Assembly (NCBI GenBank): GCA_945898105.1
Contig: CAMDHL010000026.1
Span: 1 to 14,150, forward strand
DNA from: Comamonas sp. lk
GTDB taxonomy: Bacteria; Pseudomonadota; Gammaproteobacteria; Burkholderiales; Burkholderiaceae_C
DNA length: 14,150 nt
Direction: 5' to 3'
How positions within the stretch are numbered: the stretch's first letter is position 1; each line of letters begins with the position of its first letter. Made by a program: the position numbers and the translations under genes. The notes below the pieces were generated by a model. The model worked only from the letters and a program-made list of their open reading frames with translations, was not told where the DNA came from and made no database searches. Positions 7,695 to 13,635 of the stretch are shown piece by piece.

Positions 7695-9137
7695 TTACAG
7701 CAAACCAGCCTGCGAAATGAACTTAGGGTTCAAATAGGCTTCCAGCGCCTCGGTGCCGCCCTCAGAGCCGTAGCCTGAATCTTTCACACCGCCGAAGGGC
7801 GTTTCAGGCATACCCAAGCCCAGGTGGTTAATACTGACCATGCCCGCTTGGACTGCTGCGCCGATTTGTTGCGCGGTGCGTGCGGAGCGAGTCCAGGCAT
7901 AGGCCGCAAGACCAGCAGGCAACCGGTTGGCTTCGCGCACCGCGTCGTCAAAGCTAGCGAAAGGGTTAATCAAGGCCATGGGGCCGAAGGGCTCGTCGAT
8001 CATGGCGCGAGCGTTCTGCGGCACTTCGGTCAAAACCGTCGGCTCCCAAAAATTGCCCGCACCATCTATCGGCTTGCCGCCCAAAAGCAGTTGCGCATTT
8101 TGTGCGCGGGCATCTTCCGTTAGGCTTTGCATCGCGCTAACACGGCGCGGATTGGCCAGCGGGCCCATGTTGCTGGCAGCGTCCAGTCCATTGCCAACCT
8201 TCAGATTGCGCGCGTGTTCCACGAACTGCGCGACAAATTCGCGGTACACGCCCTCTTGCACCAAAAAGCGAGTGGGCGATACGCAGACCTGGCCAGCGTT
8301 GCGGAACTTACTCGCCACCATGGTCTTGGCGGCTAGCGCAACGTCCGCATCATCAAAAACAATGACCGGTGCGTGGCCGCCTAACTCCATCGTCATGCGC
8401 TTCATGTGCAAGCCGGCCATCGAGGCCAGTTGCTTGCCCACTAAGGTAGAGCCAGTAAAAGAAATTTTGCGGATCACCGGATGCGCGATCAGGTACGAAG
8501 ATATTTGCGCCGGGTCGCCGTAAATGAGGTTCACCACGCCTGCGGGCACACCGGCGTCTATAAAAGTAGTAATCAGCGCAGCGGGGGATGCCGGCGTTTC
8601 CTCCGGGGCTTTGACCACGATAGAGCAACCAGCGGCCAGCGCGGCAGCTAGCTTGCGCACGATTTGGTTGATCGGGAAATTCCAGGGTGTGAACGCCGCC
8701 ACGGGGCCTACCGGCTCTTTGACCACCAGTTGGTAAACGTCCTGCTGTCGCGCGGGAATCACACGACCATAGGCGCGCCGTCCTTCTTCGGCAAACCAGT
8801 CGATAGTGTCGGCACCGGCCATCACTTCCATGCGCGCCTCGGCCAGCGGTTTGCCCTGCTCCATGGTCATCAAACGCGCCACCAGGTCGGCACGGTCGCG
8901 CAGCAACTGTGCGGCTTTACGCATGGTTTTATAGCGCTCAAACGCGCTGGTGCGGCGCCATACCTCAAAGCCCCGTTCTGCGGCATCTGCAGCCTGGGCT
9001 ATGTCGTCCAAGTCTGCGCAAGCCAGTTGCGCGATCACTTCGCCGGTGGCTGGGTTACGCACTGGCAGACTGCGCCCGGAGGCACCTGCGCGCCATTGGC
9101 CGTCGATATGCAGTTGGATGTCAGGGTAATCGCTCAT
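7695..9137 (-). CDS. NAD(P)-dependent aldehyde dehydrogenase, semialdehyde dehydrogenase-like
   Basis: Oxidises an aldehyde to an acid in the cytoplasm; 480 aa, full length. Catalytic residues are intact: Asn153 in FTPWNFP, Glu251 in MELGGHAPV, and nucleophile Cys285 in [11 protein letters not shown]. Cofactor-binding Lys176 is followed by Glu179 (KAPEETPAS); a glutamate at this place generally favours NAD+ over NADP+. The overall pattern ([49 protein letters not shown]) is closest to the GabD-like succinate-semialdehyde and alpha-ketoglutarate-semialdehyde dehydrogenases rather than betaine-aldehyde dehydrogenase. It is downstream of the GMC dehydrogenase gene by 45 bp on the same strand, so it probably takes the aldehyde that enzyme makes. 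Alternatively it acts at the end of a non-phosphorylating sugar-acid route together with the MR-family enzyme. The Shine-Dalgarno signal is weak (AGAGAA). Confidence 0.93.
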   Translation of the reverse strand: MSDYPDIQLHIDGQWRAGASGRSLPVRNPATGEVIAQLACADLDDIAQAADAAERGFEVWRRTSAFERYKTMRKAAQLLRDRADLVARLMTMEQGKPLAEARMEVMAGADTIDWFAEEGRRAYGRVIPARQQDVYQLVVKEPVGPVAAFTPWNFPINQIVRKLAAALAAGCSIVVKAPEETPASPAALITTFIDAGVPAGVVNLIYGDPAQISSYLIAHPVIRKISFTGSTLVGKQLASMAGLHMKRMTMELGGHAPVIVFDDADVALAAKTMVASKFRNAGQVCVSPTRFLVQEGVYREFVAQFVEHARNLKVGNGLDAASNMGPLANPRRVSAMQSLTEDARAQNAQLLLGGKPIDGAGNFWEPTVLTEVPQNARAMIDEPFGPMALINPFASFDDAVREANRLPAGLAAYAWTRSARTAQQIGAAVQAGMVSINHLGLGMPETPFGGVKDSGYGSEGGTEALEAYLNPKFISQAGLL

Positions 9138-9151
9138 ATTAATTCTCTGGA

Positions 9152-9181
9152 GTTATAGGCGTGAATCAGGTTGTTATAGGC
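9152..9181. repeat. Two 9-bp direct repeats in the GMC-ALDH gap
   Basis: GTTATAGGC occurs at 9152-9160 and again at 9173-9181, a 21-bp period (two helical turns). The pair fills most of the 45-bp gap upstream of the aldehyde dehydrogenase start. The right copy spans the GMC gene's stop-proximal boundary, which ends at 9183. On the coding strand each copy reads GCCTATAAC. Same-face direct repeats of this spacing are typical of AraC/XylS-type sites; that function is inference. Confidence 0.35.
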
Positions 9182-9182
9182 A

Positions 9183-10829
9183 TCAATTGGAAAACTGCGA
9201 AGGGCTGCTGCGATGCGCGTCCTCAAGCACCATGGCAGCACCTTTTTCGCCGATCATGATAGCTGCGGCGTTGGTGTTGGTAGACACCAGGCGCGGCATC
9301 ACCGAGGCATCGATCACGCGCAAGCCCGCCACGCCTCGCACCCGCAGCCGCTCGTCCACCACAGCCTGCTGGTCAGCGCCCATGCGGCAAGTGCCCACCG
9401 GGTGATACACCGTGCCGCCTCGCGCGCGTGCAAAGGCTTCTAAAGCTTTGTCGCCCACCACCGCATTGCCTGGGAAATATTCCTCGCCCGTCACCAAGCC
9501 ACGAAACGCCGGCTGGGCATATATGTCGCGCAACTGGCGCAGTCCGGCCACCAACACGCGGGCGTCCTGGGGATCTTGCAAATAATTGGACACGATACGC
9601 GGCGCGGCCAACGGGTTGTTGGACTGCAATTGCACCGTCCCGGTAGATAAAGGCCGGCATTGCGTGGCCGATGCCGAAAACCCGGAGAAGCGGTGCAGTG
9701 GGTCGCCGGGTTTGTCCACCGACAAAGGCATCACGTTAAACAAAACATCGGCGCGTCCGCCTTGCGCATGCTCGGTACACGCCAGCCCACCCACTTGACC
9801 AGCACCCACAGTTAAGGGCCCGCGCTGCTGAAACAACCACTGCGCACCCATCTGCGCCAGGCGCAAAGGGTTGCGGACATCGTCATTGAGCGAATGCGCT
9901 CTACGCAGTTTCACAATCACACGCGCTTGGTAGTGGTCCTGCAAATTGGCACCGACCTCAGTGGCATCGACATTGACCGTGATCTGGTGGTTGCGCAACA
10001 AAGCTGCAGGGCCAATGCCTGAGAGCTGCAATATCTGCGGCGACTGCAAAGCGCCAGCGGCCAGCAGGACTTCGCCGTCCACACGTGCCTGCTGCGGTTT
10101 GCCCGCATGCAGCCATTGCACGCCCACGGCGCGTCCGTGCTCTTGCAGGATTTGCGTGACGTGCGCGCCGGTTAACACCGTCAAATTTTTACGACCCATC
10201 GCGGGGCGCAAAAATGCAGTGGCCGCATCGCAACGCCAGTGTCCGCGCAAGGTCAGTTGGTAACGACCCATGCCATCGGATTGCGGGCCGTTGAAGTCAT
10301 CGGTGCGCGCATGGCCGGCCTGAGCTGCAGCGTCTAGCCAGGCTTCGCAATAGGGGTGGTCATTACGCAAGTCCGATACGCCCAATTCGCCGCTGTCACC
10401 ATGGAAAGCGTTCGCACCACCTTCATAGCGCTCGGAGCGTTTGAAGAAGGGCAAGACCTCGTCATAGGCCCAGCCCTTGGCCCCTAAAGCGGCCCAATCG
10501 TCATAGTCAGCGCGCTGGCCGCGGATGTAAAGCAGGCCATTAATCGCGCTGGAGCCACCTAGCACTTTGCCACGCGGCCACACCATAATTCGGCCCATGG
10601 TGTAGGGCTGTGGCTCCACGGGAAACTGCCAAGAAAATCGGGTGTCGTTAATCGTACGGAAGTAGCCCACCGGCAATCGCAACCAAAAGCCCTGGGATGC
10701 ACCACCAGCTTCGAGCAACAAGACCCGGCACGCCGGATCCGCGCTCAGGCGATTGGCCAGCACACATCCGGCAGAACCGGCGCCGATGATGATGTAGTCA
10801 AAACCCTGCGTTGTCGTGGCTTTGGTCAT
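9183..10829 (-). CDS. GMC family FAD-dependent oxidoreductase (choline/alcohol dehydrogenase-like)
   Basis: Flavoprotein of 548 aa oxidising a primary or secondary alcohol. The N-terminal dinucleotide fold is IIIGAGSAGCVLANRL (GAGSAG at 16-21), with Glu40 in LLLEAGG for the ribose. GMC signature 1 is PRGKVLGGSSAINGL (85-99) and signature 2 is GALQSPQILQLSGIGP (259-274). The C-terminal catalytic pair is His476 in TVYHPVGTCRMG and Asn520 in STNTNAAA. This is the pattern of BetA choline dehydrogenase and AlkJ-type alcohol dehydrogenases, which are membrane-associated and pass electrons to quinone. It heads the minus-strand pair with the aldehyde dehydrogenase, an alcohol-to-acid module. Its promoter region, with TATAAT inside a 26-bp dyad, is shared with the divergent MR-family gene. 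Substrate is unassigned; a sulfatase product is likely from context. Confidence 0.93.
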   Translation of the reverse strand: MTKATTTQGFDYIIIGAGSAGCVLANRLSADPACRVLLLEAGGASQGFWLRLPVGYFRTINDTRFSWQFPVEPQPYTMGRIMVWPRGKVLGGSSAINGLLYIRGQRADYDDWAALGAKGWAYDEVLPFFKRSERYEGGANAFHGDSGELGVSDLRNDHPYCEAWLDAAAQAGHARTDDFNGPQSDGMGRYQLTLRGHWRCDAATAFLRPAMGRKNLTVLTGAHVTQILQEHGRAVGVQWLHAGKPQQARVDGEVLLAAGALQSPQILQLSGIGPAALLRNHQITVNVDATEVGANLQDHYQARVIVKLRRAHSLNDDVRNPLRLAQMGAQWLFQQRGPLTVGAGQVGGLACTEHAQGGRADVLFNVMPLSVDKPGDPLHRFSGFSASATQCRPLSTGTVQLQSNNPLAAPRIVSNYLQDPQDARVLVAGLRQLRDIYAQPAFRGLVTGEEYFPGNAVVGDKALEAFARARGGTVYHPVGTCRMGADQQAVVDERLRVRGVAGLRVIDASVMPRLVSTNTNAAAIMIGEKGAAMVLEDAHRSSPSQFSN

Positions 10830-10907
10830 AGCATGGTGGCAGGGCTAAGCAATGTGTGAGCACCCGAAGATGCAGGCTTTCGGGGGCAAAAACAGCGACT
10901 TGTGCAT

Positions 10908-10933
10908 TAAAGGTATTATATGCCATACCTTTA
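10908..10933. promoter_or_regulatory. Operator-like inverted repeat between the GMC and MR-family genes
   Basis: TAAAGGTAT (10908-10916) and ATACCTTTA (10925-10933) form a perfect 9-bp inverted repeat separated by 8 bp (TATATGCC). It is the only sizeable dyad in the 114-bp divergent region. A consensus minus-strand -10 hexamer lies inside it, and its right end is 10 bp before the plus-strand ATG. A dimeric regulator bound here could shut both directions. The GntR protein of this locus is the first candidate and the AraC protein the second. Confidence 0.65.
10915..10920 (-). promoter_or_regulatory. -10 element for the GMC-ALDH transcript
   Basis: On the minus strand this hexamer reads TATAAT, a perfect sigma-70 -10. 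At 16-18 bp further upstream there is no good -35 (GCTAAA is the nearest), so the promoter may need an activator. It is embedded in the inverted repeat 10908-10933. The distance to the GMC start leaves a leader of about 80 nt. Confidence 0.5.
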
Positions 10934-10943
10934 GACTTTTAGC

Positions 10944-12122
10944 ATGCAACCTGCTCCGCTGCCCCGCCCAGACACCAGCGCTTTAGCCCTGGGCATCACC
11001 CTGGAAAGCCTGTGCGCCTATGTGTTTCGCTGCCCCAGCCCAGTGCCGGTGCGAACCTCGTTTGGCGTCATGCACGACCGGCCTGCGTTGCTGGTCCGCG
11101 CACAAACTAGCGATGGCGCTGTCGGCTGGGGCGAAGTCTGGTGCAACTTCCCGGCCTGCGGCGCAGAACACCGATCGCGCTTACTGGACACGGTGATTGC
11201 ACCGCTGCTGCTGAACACGTCGTTTGACAGCCCGCAAAAAGCCTATGCCCACGCCACCGCCCGCACCGAAGTACTGGCACTTCAAACTGGCGAGCCCGGC
11301 CCGTTGGCACAGGTGATCGCCGGGGTGGACTTGGCCTTGTGGGACTTATGCGCCCGCCGCGCCGGTATGCCCTTGCACCTGCTACTCGGTGGCGGCAACC
11401 ACACCGTGCCCGTCTATGCCAGCGGCATTAACCCGGACGTGCCTTTGGCAGTGGTGCAGCGCATGCATGCAGCGGGCTACCGGGCGTTCAAACTCAAAAT
11501 CGGTTTTGACGATGCGCAAGACCTTACAAACCTGCATGCCGTGCGTCAATGGCTGAAGCCAGAACACAATCTAATGGCTGACGTCAACCAAGCTTGGAGC
11601 CTAGCCAAAGCGCAGAGCATGCTGCCGCACCTTGCGTACTTTGAACTGGCCTGGCTGGAAGAACCTCTGCGCGCCGATAGCAGCATGGCTGCTTGGCAGC
11701 AATTGAAAGTTGTCGCATCTATGCCCTTGGCCGCCGGGGAAAACATGCTGGGTAGCCAGGCCTTTGACCAAGGAATTGCCAGCGGCGCATTCGGCGTCAT
11801 TCAGCCCGACATTGCAAAATGGGGAGGCATCTCCGGCACCTGGCCGGTCATTCAAAGTATCCGGGCTCAGGGCTTGCGCTATTGCCCGCATTTTTTGGGT
11901 GCGGGTGTAGGCCTCATGGCATCGGCTCATGTGCTGGCCGCAGCCGGTGGCGACGGACTGCTCGAAGTCGATGCCAACGACAACGCTTTGCGCAGCATGC
12001 TGGCTCCGCCGCTTGCGCACGTGCGGGATGGATGCATCACTTTGGATGCGTTGCCGGGCATTGGTATCGAACCGAACTTGGAGGCGCTGGCTTCTGCGTG
12101 CGAAGGGAGTACCTCAAGCTAA
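10944..12122 (+). CDS. Enolase superfamily protein, mandelate racemase subgroup (probable sugar-acid dehydratase or epimerase)
   Basis: Metal-dependent enzyme that abstracts a proton next to a carboxylate; 392 aa. The N-terminal capping domain (PVRTSFGVMHDRPALLVR...GWGEVWCNFPACG) is followed by the barrel. All residues expected of the mandelate racemase subgroup are present: Lys183 and Lys185 (KLKIG), Asp213 (MADVNQAW), Glu239/240 (WLEEPL), Glu266 (AAGEN), Asp289 (QPDIAKWGG), His316 (CPHFLGAG) and Glu341 (LLEVDANDN). Members are mostly acid-sugar dehydratases, or racemases. The ATG chosen gives about 20 residues before the usual family start and has no recognisable Shine-Dalgarno, so the true start could be a little further in, or the message nearly leaderless. 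It is divergent from the GMC-ALDH pair over a shared operator-like dyad, suggesting one pathway in which the alcohol dehydrogenase product becomes a hydroxy acid handled here. Confidence 0.9.
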   Translation: MQPAPLPRPDTSALALGITLESLCAYVFRCPSPVPVRTSFGVMHDRPALLVRAQTSDGAVGWGEVWCNFPACGAEHRSRLLDTVIAPLLLNTSFDSPQKAYAHATARTEVLALQTGEPGPLAQVIAGVDLALWDLCARRAGMPLHLLLGGGNHTVPVYASGINPDVPLAVVQRMHAAGYRAFKLKIGFDDAQDLTNLHAVRQWLKPEHNLMADVNQAWSLAKAQSMLPHLAYFELAWLEEPLRADSSMAAWQQLKVVASMPLAAGENMLGSQAFDQGIASGAFGVIQPDIAKWGGISGTWPVIQSIRAQGLRYCPHFLGAGVGLMASAHVLAAAGGDGLLEVDANDNALRSMLAPPLAHVRDGCITLDALPGIGIEPNLEALASACEGSTSS

Positions 12123-12140
12123 GGAAGTTCCGAATATGTC

Positions 12141-12175
12141 CGTCATCGCGGGGAGCGAAGCGAGTCGGCGATCGA
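12141..12175. repeat. REP-like intergenic repeat (probable)
   Basis: The stretch GTCATCGCGGGGAGCGAAGC, continuing GAGTCGGCGATCGAT, resembles the short dispersed 'GCGAGCGAAGCGA' intergenic repeats common in proteobacterial genomes. ATCGC (12145-12149) pairs with GCGAT (12168-12172). It lies just after the MR-family gene and before the convergent AraC gene, the usual place for such elements. With only one copy in this window, the repeat nature is recalled pattern, not shown. Confidence 0.45.
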
Positions 12176-12193
12176 TAAGCACTTGATTTACAG

Positions 12194-12213
12194 GCGAATG
12201 TGAATCACTTCGC
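12194..12213. other. Small imperfect hairpin between convergent genes
   Basis: GCGAA-T-GTGA and TCAC-TTCGC are complementary apart from one bulged T. The predicted loop is very tight and there is no following T-run, so a terminator role is doubtful. The rest of 12123-12253 shows no further gene. Confidence 0.25.
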
Positions 12214-12253
12214 TGCACTCGAAATGGCGGATTTGTAGTTATAAAAACGTTCC

Positions 12254-13309
12254 TTAGGTTGCTGATTTATCGATGTGCAATTTTCTATCAGTCATTACTT
12301 GGTGCTGAATTTGTTGCGGAGTAATCTTGTATTGGGCTTTGAAAACTCGATTGAAATGTGGTGTATCCAAAAAGCCCCATTTGCGAGCAACAGCAGCAAT
12401 GGTCAGATGCCGAGAAGCTGGATTAACTAGTTCATATTTGATTCGATCAAGTCGTCGCTGCCGAATATGCTCACCAACCGTCGAGCGTTGACTTTGAAAA
12501 ACTCGATACAGCTGACTCAGTGATAGTCCATGCGCTTGTGCTATTTCCGTTGCGGAGAGCTGAGGGTTATGCAAATTCACGCCTATATAACTATTTATTC
12601 GCCTCAGTAGTACCTCGTTATAGTTAGGCGGTAGCTCACAGTCTGTTAACTTGTGGTTTATGCAAAAGTCTAATATCCCCAGCGTATGTTCTAAGAGTGG
12701 CGTATCGTGCTCGAATGTTTGGTATCGCGCCTCATCAGCGATACCCATGAGCAGTCTGGAGGCAATTTGTGTTACACCCTTTTGCCCATGGAACGTCAAG
12801 GCCGTAAATGCATCGATGCTCTTAGGGCTGAAGGTAAATGCGCTTCTTGGAAACTGAAACACTGCCATCTCCCAATCGCTTGGAAAGTTAATGGTGTAGG
12901 GTTGACGTGTATCCCAAAAAACGAAATCACCAGACTGCAATTGCGCTTGTCTTGCATGTTGCTCAATAATCGCAGAGCCCTTAAGCTGCAGGCCGAGCAT
13001 TAAGTACTCCTCGCTGTCCTGCGCAATGAGTTTGGGGGTTCGGGTTATGCACTGCGCTCTAGACCCGGAGGTCACTACGCGCACCGCACCAAGCTGAGTT
13101 AGCGCAACTTGACCCGCAAAGTCATCGTGTGGCGCGATTTTTATTTGCAAGGGCACATAGTTGCGCCATACCACTTCATTCCAAATAGGGATGCGGTCAC
13201 GACTTGGAAGTTCGTGTGAAACATAGATCAGTTTGGCATCCAACGGGGAGGCCGCAGCGCGAACTTCAGACTCGTTGTCGTTCAAATGTAGCATGGCTGA
13301 GTTACTCAC
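12254..13309 (-). CDS. AraC family transcriptional regulator with AraC_binding_2-type N-terminal domain
   Basis: Transcription factor of 351 aa. The N-terminal half (about 35-200: DRIPIWNEVVWRNYVPLQI, YLMLGLQLKGSAIIEQ, SGDFVFWDTRQPYTINFP) is the cupin-like sensing domain found in FeaR/NphR-type activators. The C-terminus carries two helix-turn-helix units at about 251-272 (LSATEIAQAHGLSLSQLYRVFQ region) and 303-325 (LTIAAVARKWGFLDTPHFNRVF), followed by KITPQQI. The start is a GTG at 13309 without a visible Shine-Dalgarno; an ATG at 13294 (MLHLNDNE) is a real alternative. Base use is visibly more AT-rich than the upstream catabolic genes, hinting at separate acquisition. It is convergent with the MR-family gene and is the last gene before mobile DNA. 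It may activate the GMC-ALDH promoter, which lacks a good -35, or be unrelated to the cluster. Confidence 0.88.
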   Translation of the reverse strand: MSNSAMLHLNDNESEVRAAASPLDAKLIYVSHELPSRDRIPIWNEVVWRNYVPLQIKIAPHDDFAGQVALTQLGAVRVVTSGSRAQCITRTPKLIAQDSEEYLMLGLQLKGSAIIEQHARQAQLQSGDFVFWDTRQPYTINFPSDWEMAVFQFPRSAFTFSPKSIDAFTALTFHGQKGVTQIASRLLMGIADEARYQTFEHDTPLLEHTLGILDFCINHKLTDCELPPNYNEVLLRRINSYIGVNLHNPQLSATEIAQAHGLSLSQLYRVFQSQRSTVGEHIRQRRLDRIKYELVNPASRHLTIAAVARKWGFLDTPHFNRVFKAQYKITPQQIQHQVMTDRKLHIDKSAT

Positions 13310-13330
13310 ATATCGAAATTTGAACTATGC

Positions 13331-13376
13331 ATGGGATGGGATTCCCACCATTTCCCTAAAGACCTAAAGGTAGGTC
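13331..13376. promoter_or_regulatory. Dyads upstream of the AraC gene
   Basis: Two symmetric elements lie 20-70 bp upstream of the AraC start. TGGGA-T-TCCCA (13337-13347) is flanked by ATGG and CCAT. GACCTA-AAGG-TAGGTC (13361-13376) is a perfect 6-bp inverted repeat overlapped by the direct repeat CCTAAAG (13355-13361 and 13363-13369). The second contains TAAAGGTA, an octamer also present in both arms of the 10908-10933 dyad. They are candidate autoregulatory sites. Confidence 0.4.
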
Positions 13377-13429
13377 ATTTATGCAGCCCAGTCAAGTCCG
13401 CCATTCGTCCGTGTCGGGAGTAAATAGGT

Positions 13430-13461
13430 TGTCCGGTTATTAGCAAGTAATCTGTCCGGTT
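13430..13461. repeat. Direct repeats at the presumed left end of an insertion sequence
   Basis: TGTCCGGTT occurs at 13430-13438 and 13453-13461, a 23-bp period, just before the transposase start. Repeated end motifs beginning TGT and lying within 50 bp of a transposase gene are typical of IS termini. The outer boundary of the element cannot be fixed because the right end is not in the window. Confidence 0.45.
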
Positions 13462-13473
13462 TGTGGAGGAGCC

Positions 13474-13635
13474 ATGCAACATGCCCCCATAAGCCGGGCC
13501 CGCTACGTGCAGGAGAACCGCAAGATGAGATTTCTAGAAGTTTATGACGGCTGGAGCGAGGGTCGCCTGACCCAGGCCGAGGCAGCGCAAATTTTGGGGC
13601 AGTGCGAGCGCAGCTTTCGCCGCCACTGTGAGCGC
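13474..13635 (+). mobile_element. Truncated insertion sequence, 5' end of transposase gene
   Basis: This part of the open frame is the remnant of an IS: end repeats at 13430-13461, ribosome-binding site, and the first 54 or so codons of the transposase. The remaining transposase, including any DDE catalytic residues, is absent, because at 13636 the sequence changes to primase-like coding DNA. The IS could not transpose by itself. Family assignment to the ISNCY-like group rests on recalled resemblance of the YVQENRKMRF and LTQ-EAA-LLG-CER-FRR pattern. Confidence 0.6.

Noticed and set aside
7927-8523. Plus-strand open frame of 198 codons opposite the aldehyde dehydrogenase gene
   Set aside because: It is antisense to a fully supported, motif-complete enzyme gene and shows no domain or ribosome-binding site.
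3433-10829. Complete choline-O-sulfate to glycine betaine pathway (betC, betA, betB)
   Set aside because: The families superficially match, but there is no BetI-type regulator, the ALDH is not clearly BetB-like, the BetC-like enzyme has altered contact regions, and the MR-family enzyme does not fit. It is kept only as an alternative.
10828-10836. Two-codon leader frame ATG-CTA-TGA overlapping the GMC start
   Set aside because: Such tiny overlaps are expected by chance; there is no ribosome-binding site to support it.
12194-12213. Terminator between the convergent MR-family and AraC genes
   Set aside because: The hairpin has a bulge, an almost absent loop and no T-run, so it was listed only as a low-confidence structure.
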